Of a stretch of 64,000 bases of DNA, positions 51,413-60,750 are shown in pieces. Position numbers and translations under genes: made by a program. Position 1 is the first letter of the stretch. Each line of letters begins with the position of its first letter. A model generated the notes under the pieces. That model was not told the DNA's origin, ran no database searches, and saw only the letters and a program-made list of their open reading frames with translations. Source of the stretch: Spirosoma telluris (lineage in GTDB: Bacteria > Bacteroidota > Bacteroidia > Cytophagales > Spirosomataceae); assembly GCA_003259005.1 (NCBI GenBank), contig QLII01000001.1, positions 5,385,001 to 5,449,000 of the forward strand, written 5' to 3'.

Positions 51413-54400
51413 ATGCATCCATTCCTGACACTTTTTCTAACTCTGTTTACCTTGGCCGCTTCAGCACAAAATAGCTCCCAGCCTGATTATGCTCGTGACT
51501 GGCGACGTGCCGACTCGCTGGCAGCCAAGGGTTTACCTAAATCGGCATTGGAAATAGCCAATCGAATTTATATAGAGGCCAAAGCCCAGAAAAATTATCC
51601 GCAGGTAGCTAAGGCGGCTATGGCCCGGATGATTTTTCGAAGTTATTCGGACGAGAATGCCTATGTCGAACTAATTCGATCCTTACGGAACGATATAAAC
51701 GAAACCCCTGAACCGGCAAAGTCAGTATTGCAGTCGGTGATGGCGGATATTTACTGGCAGTATTTTCAGCAAAACCGCTACAAATTTTATAATCGTGCTA
51801 CGGTAGGTAAAACATCGACAACGACTAACCCCGATAAAAATGCAGCGCCCTCGGATACGCTAACCGATTTCAGAACCTGGGATGCGCATCAGTTACTGGA
51901 AGCTATTACGGGGGCTTATCTGGCTTCTGTTCAACAGAAAACGATTTTGCAGAATACACCTGTTGCCGCTTTCGATGTCCTGATTGATAAAGGCGATGCA
52001 GAAACGAGACCGCTCCGGCCAACGCTCTATGATTTGCTGGCACACCGGGCCATTGGTTTTTTTCAGAATACAGAACCCGACCTGCTAAAGCCCGTTTTTA
52101 AATTCGAACTGGATCAACCCAATTACCTGGCAGAGCCAACTGTATTTACAAAAGCACAGATTCGAAGTCTCGATTCGCTATCGGGCCGTTATCAGGCCTT
52201 GTTGCTCTATCAACAGTTAATGGCCTTTCACCTGTCTGATAATCAGCCAGATGCGTTGGCCGATACAGACGTTTTACGACTTGCCTTCGTGCATCGGCAT
52301 AGTGTTGTTCCAAACAAAGATTCGTTATACCGGAAAACCCTCGAAAGCCAGATTGGTCGCTTCAAAAACCAATCGGTAGAGGCCGTATATGCTTACCAAT
52401 TGGCTGAATTTCTGGCAGCTACTGGTAATCCTGTCCGTCCATTAGATGATAGCGACGAACCAACGTCGGAGCCAGTTAAGCCAAATCCATCCCGCTGGAA
52501 TAATAAACAAGCCGCTGATATATGCCGGGATTTGATTAAACGATTTCCGAAAACCCTGTCTTCCCAAAAAGCGACCCAGCTCTTGGAGCAGTTACTGCGG
52601 GCTACCTATTCAATTCAGATTGAGGGTGTTAATGAGCCAAAACAACCCTTTCGTGCCCTGGTGACGTACCAGAACGCTCCGAAGATTTTGTATCGGATCG
52701 TGCCCGTAAGTACTTCAGAAATACAGACTGATTTTAACCGGTTAGGGAATGAGGAACAGCAACGGAAGAAATTACTTAATAAATGGCTAAAGCGTACCAA
52801 AGTCGTTGAAAACACGGTTGTACTTCCCGACGATGGTGACTTGAATGAGCATTCAGTTGAAATCCCACTAGCTGGTTTACCAGTCGGTAATTACCTCTTG
52901 CTGACTACTGCCGACGATAAATTTCAGGATAAGCCCGAGTCCGTTCAATACGACTACTTCACGGTATCGACCCTTAGTTATTTCATCTCGCCTGACAACA
53001 GGAACGACTCAGTGCAAGCGATGTTTGTCACGAACAGGCTTACGGGAGAACCGGTAAAAAATGCGTCGGTTACCTTAATGGCGGCCAATGAAAGTGGTTC
53101 GTCGAATAGCAAAGGATCATTTATAACGAACGCTGATGGCAAGGTTAACATACCGATCAGCCGTGTGCCCATGCAAACCCGGTTTTATTATCAGATTGCC
53201 GTTGGAACCGATACGTTGATGAGTGATCCACAATATCATTATCAGTATAATAGCGGTCGGCGGGAAGAGGAATCACAAACGTATGTTAAACTATTCACAG
53301 ATCGCGCTATTTACCGACCCGGCCAATTGATTTACGTGAAAGGGTTGCTGTATGAAGGAAAAACCAATCAATATGCTGTTGTCAGTGATCATAAGGTAGA
53401 TATAGAATTACTGGACCAAAACCAGGAGCGAGTAGCCGAGCAAAGCTTAAAAACCAATGAATTTGGTACGTTTACCGCAAGCTTCACAGCACCCGTTGGG
53501 CGACTTACGGGTATCATGATATTACAGACGTCGCACGGTAGTATTAGTATCCGGGTAGAAGAATACAAACGGCCAACCTTCGAGGTTAAGACCAAACCCA
53601 TTCGGAAATCGTTTAAACTGACCCAGACCGTTACGCTCACAGCAGAAGCCAGAACGTTTTCGGGAGCGGTTGTAGACAATGCCGACGTTCGTTATCGGGT
53701 TGTTCGCAAGTTGCATGAGCGGTGGTATTGGTGGTACAGACCCCGCCCGACTAATCAGACCGAAATTACCAGCGGAACCGCCCAAACCGACGAACACGGA
53801 AACGTCAATATTGCCTTTACGGCGTTGCCAGATCTTGCCAAAGCACGCCAGGATAATCCTGTTTTTGATTTTGAGGTTACGATTGATGTGACTGATCGCG
53901 CAGGCGAAACCCGTAGCACAACCCAAACGCTTCGGATTGGTTATTCGGCGTTGCAGGCTGAATTAACAATGCCGGCCCAGGTCGAAAAAGCTGAACCGGT
54001 GGATTTTCCGATAAAAATTACGAACCAATCGGGCGAAAAGGTGTCGGCCAAAGGCCAGTTGACGGTTTACAAATTACAGCCGCCTACCCGCACGCTTCGA
54101 AATCGGTTGTGGAGTCGACCCGATCGTCAGTTTCTGAGTCAGGCTGAGTTTGAGAAATTATTCCCCAACGATCTGTACGCGAATGAAACCGATCCGCGCT
54201 CGTGGCCAAAAGGAGCCGTTGTTCAACAGCAAACCATTGTATCGCCATCGGATTCCGTTTTTAAACCAGATCTGAGTAAGTATGCCGCCGGAGAGTATCT
54301 GGCAGAGTTAACCGTTACCGATTCAAGTGGTGAAACCACACAGGATAAGGTTTTTTTCGTGCTTATCGACGAAAAACGCCCTGTAGCTTCGGCTCGCCCT

Positions 54401-57400
54401 GATGGTTGGCTCCAGGTACGGAAAGCCACCGCCGAACCCGGCGAAAATGCCATTTTCTGGGTGGGGAATGGCCAACCAGGCTGGGTACTGATGACAGTAG
54501 AAGAAAATCACGCTATTGTACGGCAGGAGTGGATCAAAACAGACGATCACCCCCAGCGTGTAACGTTGCCTGTTACGGAAAAACAACGTGGTGGCTTTGC
54601 TGTGAACTTTGCCATGGCACAAAACGGCCGATTGTATCAGAAATCACAGCTTATCACCGTTCCATTTACGAATAAACAGCTTACTATTGAAACCCAGACC
54701 TTTCGGAATAAACTTAAACCCGGTGACCGGGAAGAATGGACGCTAAAAATTAGTGGCCTTATTAAAATGCCCGCCGAAGTGGTCGCTACACTGTACGATG
54801 CTTCCTTAGACGTCTTTGATCGGCTCGATTGGCCAACGTCGTTCTATCAGGCCTATTCCCCGTTTTTTGGTGAATGGCAGTCCAACAGCTTTACTGCCTC
54901 CGGAAGCAGCTACCTCTTTTATCGATATCGTCAGCAGCCGCCTGTACCGGTACAACGATATGATCAGTTAAACTGGTTGGGTTACCGCTTTTCTGTTTAT
55001 GGAGATCGTCCGTTTCAACATGCGCCCATTGGTCCATTTGGGTTGGCTGATAATGCGCTCCGAGTCTCGGTTCGTCGGGATGGTAAAACCATTTCAGGCA
55101 CGATAAAAAATAACGATGGTTCAGGGGCTCCGGGGGTAAGTATTCAACTAAAAGGGACAAAACGAGGAACTACTACCAATGGTAAAGGCGAATTTTCAGT
55201 AGAGGTAACTTCTGAAAGTCAGTTGATTACGTTGGCTTTTGCTTACGTTGGTTATATAACCAGCGAAATAGTCATTGATAAAAAGGGAAAGACATTTTTA
55301 TTGATGCCTGATACGAAGCAATTGAATGAGGTTGTTGTTGTTGGCTACGGTACACAGGCAAAGCGTTCTATGACAGGTGCCGTCGCCAGAGTCGCTGCGC
55401 CAATGGCTGCCCAGGATAGCTATAATTATCTTGCCCGTGAAAAAAGGTAGATAATGCGGCTGGAAATACAGATGCAAGCAATCCTAAATCATCAGATGCA
55501 CCTATCATCAACCCACGTAAGAATTTCAATGAAACGGCATTTTTCTTACCCCAGCTTAAAACCGATGAGAAGGGGAGAGTTGTGTTGAAATTTACCATGC
55601 CGGAAGCGCTCACGCGCTGGCGGCTGCTGGCGTTTGCCCACACGAAGGATTTGAAAACTGGTACGCTGGAGCGAGAAATTATCACGCAGAAAGAGTTGAT
55701 GATTACGGCAAACGCCCCCCGGTTCCTTCGCGAGGGAGACACGATTCGGGTGTCGGCCCGGATCAACAACCTAAGTGAAAAAGCCTTACCCGTAACCGCG
55801 AGCCTTACCCTGTTAGATGCACTAACCGGCGAACCGATCAACACAAAGCTCAAACTCACAAGCCCACAAACAATGGTTAACGTGGCCGCCGGACAAGGGC
55901 AGGCAGTTGGCTGGACGTTAATCATTCCGGCGAATCTGGATGCTGTAACCTGCCGCCTGACAGCTCAATCAGGTGCGTTTACTGATGGCGAAGAATTTAC
56001 GGTGCCGGTGCTACCCAACCGGATGCTCGTGACCGATACACAGCCTTTTTGGGTCAATGGCCGGGAAACAAAAGAATTCAAATTGAAACCGTTAACGAAT
56101 CTCAACCCAGAGTTGCCCGTACAGCACGAGCGATTGGCGGTAGAGGTAACGAGTAATCCGAGTTGGTACGCGTTGCAATCGCTGCCATACCTAATGGAAT
56201 ACCGCTATGAATGCGCTGAGCAGTTATTTAGCCGATTGTATGCCAATAGTCTGGCTGTTCATATTGTGGGCAGTAAGCCAGCCTTTAAACAGGTGATTGC
56301 CGAGTGGCAGAAAAACCCACCCCGTAGCCCATTAGAAAGCAACGAGGAACTAAGGGCGGTGTCACTGGAAAATTCACCCTGGCTAGCGGAGGCTCGTTCT
56401 GAAGGTGAGCGTCAGGCAAAATTGGGGCAGCTTCTGGATGCGAACCGGATGGAAAGCGAACAACTGAGGGCATTTGAGAAGTTGAAGCAATTGCAAACAG
56501 CCAATGGTGGTTTCCTGTGGTTTGGAGGTATGGAGCCGAATCTGTCGATGACGCTACATATTCTGAGTGGATTTGGCCATTTGCAAAAGCTGGGTGTCAA
56601 ATTCCCTGACGAGATACAATCAGAATTGAGTGCGATGCAAACCAATGCCATCCGCTACGCTGATGCCGAAATGAAGCGCTGGATAGATGAACAGAAGAAG
56701 GCCGAGCAGCAAAAGAAGAATAAAATAATTGGTCCCTGGTATTTCTCTGCTGTGCAGTATCTGTATGCCCGCAGCTTTTATCTGGAGAACCCAGCGGATA
56801 AGGCGGTATTAGCTTACATAAAAAAACGGGTAGCTGATGATTGGCTCAATCAAAGTTTACAGGGACAGGCTTTGTCGGCGATGGCGCTAAATCGGTTTGG
56901 CGACGTAAAAACTGCTAATGGAATTCTGGCCTCATTACGTGAACGGACACGGAAGTCTGAGGAGTTAGGTATGTATTGGCCTGATAATCAAAGTGGTTTG
57001 TACTGGTATCAAACCCCCATTGAAACCCAGGCGTATCTGATTGAAGCCTTCAGTGAAATCAATCCTGTACTGACTGAAGTCGATGATATGAAACGCTGGC
57101 TGCTTCGTCAGAAACAAACCCAGTCGTGGTCGTCGACCAAAGCCACTACCGAGGCTGTTTATGCTTTACTACTTCGGGGAAGCGATTGGCTTGGCACAGG
57201 CGTTACAACCCAGGTTAGCTTGGGTGGCCAACCCATTGAAAGCCGCGTTACAAAGGCCGATGCGATTACGGGTTATGAAAAAGTGACGTATGCAGCCTCA
57301 GAAATCAAGCCTGCCATGGGCGTGATTCAAATCACGAAGAAAACGGAAGGTCCGGCCTGGGGCGCTTTATATTGGCAGCACTTCGAGCCCCTCGATAAAG

Positions 57401-57837
57401 TTATGCCGGGTAGCGCAGGTTTATCCGTTCAGAAAACGCTCTATGTCCAGCGTGACTCGCCGAATGGCCCGCTCATCTCGCCCGTAACGGTACAAACGAG
57501 CCTAAAACCCGGTGATCTGATCAAAGTGCGATTAGTGCTGAAAACAGATCGAGATATGGAGTATGTTCACCTGAAAGACAGCCGGGCATCGGGTTTTGAA
57601 CCCGTAGCGGCTTTGTCGGGCTACAAATACCAGAACGGTCTGGGCTATTATGAATCTCCCCGTGATGCCAGCACCGATTTCTTTATGAGCTATCTGCCCG
57701 TGGGCACGCACATATTTGAGTATGATCTGCGTGTTGCACAAACCGGCGATTTCTCGGCGGGCGTGGCTACCGTGCAGTGCTTCTACGCCCCTGAATTCTC
57801 GGCTCACTCGGCTGGAGAACGGGTGAAGGTGAAGTAG
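51413..57837 (+). pseudogene. Alpha-2-macroglobulin-like protein with inserted carboxypeptidase-regulatory and TonB-plug-like segments (frameshifted)
   Basis: 2141 residues after repair. Signal peptide (MHPFLTLFLTLFTLAASAQ), several MG-type beta-sandwich domains (macroglobulin domain YVKLFTDRAIYRPGQLIYVKG near 625), the alpha-2-macroglobulin bait-like region, then an inserted carboxypeptidase-D regulatory-like domain (about 1220-1300, VSIQLKGTKRGTTTNGKGEF) and a stretch LNEVVVVGYGTQAKRSMTGAV, the start of a SusC TonB-plug. The second half resumes the A2M core (LPQLKTDEKGRVVLKFTMPEALTRWR) with the thioester motif YECAEQLFSRL (CAEQ codons 56212-56223) and the terpenoid-cyclase-like helical domain. 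The frame is lost at an A6 run (55440-55445); one more A gives LAREKKVDNAAGN. Thioester A2M proteins trap proteases. Confidence 0.85.
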
Positions 57838-57840
57838 TGG

Positions 57841-57910
57841 AGTGGCTCCGAGTAGAACCCGCGATTAGTAAAGACCTTGCTACTAATCGCGGGTTCTACT
57901 CGGAACCACT
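57841..57910. terminator. 30-bp inverted repeat with one mismatch, probable terminator
   Basis: AGTGGCTCCGAGTAGAACCC (from 57841) through 57870 pairs with 57881-57910, with one mismatch and a 10-base loop. It separates the convergent A2M and coiled-coil protein genes. Confidence 0.8.
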
Positions 57911-57915
57911 TAACG

Positions 57916-58701
57916 CTATTTTTTCTCTAACTCGAACAGCCAGGTTTTAGCAAGCTGCTGAGCCGAAGCTGTAGCCTCTGAACCAGCGCGAAAACATCGT
58001 TTCCAGGTATCGGACTTTTGCTCGTAAGCTGGGTTGACGAAATATTTTTTGCCATTACGGTCCGTAAGTTTAGCGGCAAAATCAACGCCCGCAGATTGGT
58101 CTATAAAAGCGGTAAGCTGTTTATGAATCATAGTCGCAGGGTCGGCAGGATACTCAGCTTCCCATTTTTTTAGTTTTTCCTGATACTCGGCTTCGGCATA
58201 TTTGTTGAGTTGGTCAACCGTTTCCCGTTTCATAAGCATCGGACTTGTACTCGCTTCCATTTCAGAAATTACCTTTTCCTGCTGTTGAATGGCGCTCTGT
58301 ATCGCTTTTTGCGTAGCAGCGTCCAGTTTTGCCATAGACGCTTTTGTCTCTGCCAGCCCTTTTTTCATTTCAGCAATTTGAGCTTTTTGCTCCTGCTGAA
58401 CCTGGTCATAGCTTTTCGCATCGGAAGTAGGTTTCGCATCCGTTCGCCAGGCAGCGTATCGCTTTTTGAAATCATCGGTCTTGGTGTAAGCTTTGGCAAA
58501 GTTGACAACGCCATCAACCACGGTTACTCGCTGCGAAACCGCTAGTTTACGGCAGGCTGCCGGTATGGATAGATAGCCTGAGGTTATACCAGTAAAGACA
58601 GTTTGCTCGGCTTGGGGGCGAGTGAGGCCAATGTCTGATAATACATCGGCAGTTCTGTAGGCGAATAGAATTATCAGACTGAAAATCAGTAGCTTTTTCA
58701 T
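57916..58701 (-). CDS. Secreted coiled-coil protein, 261 aa, function unknown
   Basis: Hydrophobic N-terminus (MKKLLIFSLIILFAYRTADVL) likely a signal or anchor, then a short globular part with one Cys (IPAACRKLAVS) and a long charged coiled coil rich in Lys, Glu, Ala and Gln (QVQQEQKAQIAEMKKGLAET, QQQEKVISEMEAS), ending in a compact domain (FAAKLTDRNGKKYFVNPAYE...KTWLFELEKK). No known family is assigned. It could be a periplasmic scaffolding protein. The final CRxGSEATASAQQLAKTWL motif includes a lone Cys. Confidence 0.6.
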   Translation of the reverse strand: MKKLLIFSLIILFAYRTADVLSDIGLTRPQAEQTVFTGITSGYLSIPAACRKLAVSQRVTVVDGVVNFAKAYTKTDDFKKRYAAWRTDAKPTSDAKSYDQVQQEQKAQIAEMKKGLAETKASMAKLDAATQKAIQSAIQQQEKVISEMEASTSPMLMKRETVDQLNKYAEAEYQEKLKKWEAEYPADPATMIHKQLTAFIDQSAGVDFAAKLTDRNGKKYFVNPAYEQKSDTWKRCFRAGSEATASAQQLAKTWLFELEKK

Positions 58702-58772
58702 GGAGTTTCGTATTTCTAGCCTGTGTCCCTACATGTCAGATCAGGATGAAAGACTCTGGAGAAATAATAGAA

Positions 58773-59300
58773 TCAGTTTTGATTGAGCTTATTACCCAGA
58801 TCAAGTACAGAGCGACACTGGATCGTTACCTGTATCTTCACTCCCGATTTTGTGGTTCCTTCAATAGTGGAGGTAGTGGTGTTGCCTGAACCGGATAAGC
58901 CCGCTGTACCTTTACCGCCTGTATCTTCCCCACCAAATGATGCGGGTAGTTTTCCAAACTCATATTTTGTTCCGCCGATCAGCTTGCCAAATCGAATCGA
59001 CAAATAACAGTCTGACGTACTACCTGAGGCCGCTTTTTTTGCATCACCAATAATAAGCTGTACACTGGTTAAGCCTGTTGCTGCTCGGGTAGAATATTGA
59101 TTGCCAAAGGAGTTGGCTCCTGTTGCATTGCGTGAACAGGTTGTTTCGGCAGAAGTCAGGTTATAGGTTCCAGCGTTGGGGCCACCTGTAACGATAACTT
59201 TAATAACCGAGCCATCCATGGGCCGGATAGGAGGGGTAGCGTTGGCTGTCGTGAACACAGCAAGGCAAGCTACTGCCAGGAGTAGTTTACAGAAATTCAT
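58773..59300 (-). CDS. Secreted hypothetical protein, 175 aa
   Basis: Signal peptide MNFCKLLLAVACLAVFTTAN (cleavage near NATP), then a beta-rich mature part with Thr/Ser/Gly-rich repeats: GSVIKVIVTGGPNAGTYNLTSAETTCS and a final TTTSTIEGTTKSGVKIQVTIQCRSV; three Cys may form bonds. It resembles other small surface proteins of the phylum but no family is recognised. Same direction as the OmpA-like gene, separated by a terminator. Confidence 0.6.
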   Translation of the reverse strand: MNFCKLLLAVACLAVFTTANATPPIRPMDGSVIKVIVTGGPNAGTYNLTSAETTCSRNATGANSFGNQYSTRAATGLTSVQLIIGDAKKAASGSTSDCYLSIRFGKLIGGTKYEFGKLPASFGGEDTGGKGTAGLSGSGNTTTSTIEGTTKSGVKIQVTIQCRSVLDLGNKLNQN

Positions 59301-59330
59301 GAGAAGTGATTGGTTAATAGGAGAATATAT

Positions 59331-59370
59331 GGCTCTCCGTTGATTGTATAGGTTGAGTCAACGGAGAGCC
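59331..59370 (-). terminator. Terminator after the OmpA-like gene
   Basis: GGCTCTCCGTTGA (59331-59343) pairs exactly with TCAACGGAGAGCC (59358-59370), 13 bases past the stop. Confidence 0.75.
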
Positions 59371-59382
59371 TGACGGCTGTGC

Positions 59383-60630
59383 TTAGAGTTTTACGAACTC
59401 AACCCGCCGGTTCTGGGCTTTTCCCTCAAAAGAGGTATTATCCGCAATGGGTTTTGTTTCGCCGTACCCTTTAGCGGTTAAGCGGCCAGCATCCACACCC
59501 ATGCTTACTAGTTGAGTTTTAACAGCATCGGCACGTTTTTGGGAAAGCGTGAGATTGCTGGCATCGGAGCCATCAGCATCGGTATAACCGCCCACTTCAA
59601 ATTTTGAACCGCTATTTTCACTCAGGAACTTATAAATGGCGTTGATTTCTCCCATGCTTTCGGGTTTAATACTGGCTTTCCCATAGTCGAAGTTGATACC
59701 GTGGGAGATGTATTTGCCTTCGCCAAATTTCTGACCAATCAGGTTAGCCCCACCGCCTTCTGCAATGCGTAGGTTTTTGAAAATGAGGGGTTCTTCCTGC
59801 GTAGCAATACCACCAAACATGACTCGGGTAGGTACTGCCGTATTTTGGGGCACGGTCAGTACCCGAAACTGATCAATATATAGCTTAAGGCTTCGGCCTT
59901 TCAGGATAAAAGCAACATGGTGCCAGCGATCATTAAAGTTCGCATACTTTAATTCTTCCGGCATATTACCGGCCAGGGTTCTGGACTCGTCATTAACCAT
60001 AAAGGTCGCCGACGCTCCGTCACGGTCTGCCTGGCACTTAATCACCTCATGACCTTCAGCATTTTCAAACCAAAATTGGAGTCCGTAGGCACCGGGAGTT
60101 TGGTAGTAATCGTATTCGAGGGTAAATTCTTTAGGCAGATAGTTTTTATCTTTCATTAAAGGGGCAACCTTGCCATAGTTACCATCCGTAATTTTCATGA
60201 CTAGCCCATCGCCTGATTTATTTAGAATTGCCTGTCCGCCTAATAAATCCCAATGCTCGGCAAACTCGCCATCCTGATCGGTGTGGAAATCATCCTCAAA
60301 AATGATTTTGTTGCCGGGCACAAAGTCGTAGTTTGCATACGACCGCATACTTACAGGTTTGGCCGATGCTGATGCCCCATTATCATTGGGTGCACTGGCC
60401 GTCTGCTCATTAGGGTTAGTGGTTGGTGTCGGACTAGTACCACTTGGCTTCTTACTACCATTCTTTACACCATCTTCCACTTTATCCAGGCCTTTATTGA
60501 TGCCCCGATCAATTTTCTGATTAGCGCGGTTCGTAGCGGCATTGGCGGCCCGATCAAGAATATTACCGAATTGAGCGAAAGTCGGGCTAACGAGTAGTGT
60601 GGCAGTTAACAGTGTTAATAACGTTTTCAT
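59383..60630 (-). CDS. OmpA family protein with LamG-like domain
   Basis: 415 residues, secreted (signal peptide MKTLLTLLTATLLVSPTFAQ). After a charged Asn/Lys-rich and Pro/Thr/Ser linker (about 20-95), a concanavalin/LamG-like sandwich (DGEFAEHWDLLGGQAI, FTLEYDYYQTPGAYGLQFWF, WHHVAFILKGRSLKLYIDQ) occupies about 110-290 and a C-terminal OmpA peptidoglycan-binding domain (FEVGGYTDADGSDASNLTLSQKRADAVKTQL) ends with the RRVEFV motif. It should anchor the cell envelope to peptidoglycan while the LamG part faces sugars or protein partners. Confidence 0.85.
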   Translation of the reverse strand: MKTLLTLLTATLLVSPTFAQFGNILDRAANAATNRANQKIDRGINKGLDKVEDGVKNGSKKPSGTSPTPTTNPNEQTASAPNDNGASASAKPVSMRSYANYDFVPGNKIIFEDDFHTDQDGEFAEHWDLLGGQAILNKSGDGLVMKITDGNYGKVAPLMKDKNYLPKEFTLEYDYYQTPGAYGLQFWFENAEGHEVIKCQADRDGASATFMVNDESRTLAGNMPEELKYANFNDRWHHVAFILKGRSLKLYIDQFRVLTVPQNTAVPTRVMFGGIATQEEPLIFKNLRIAEGGGANLIGQKFGEGKYISHGINFDYGKASIKPESMGEINAIYKFLSENSGSKFEVGGYTDADGSDASNLTLSQKRADAVKTQLVSMGVDAGRLTAKGYGETKPIADNTSFEGKAQNRRVEFVKL

Positions 60631-60750
60631 CGTAGTTTAAAGATGACAGGGTTGATAGACACAAACATACTAGATGGGCTTAGCCAGCTCTAAACGCCCT
60701 CGTAACATTGTTTTGCTGGTATGTAACATGCCTATAAAAATAAGCTTATT

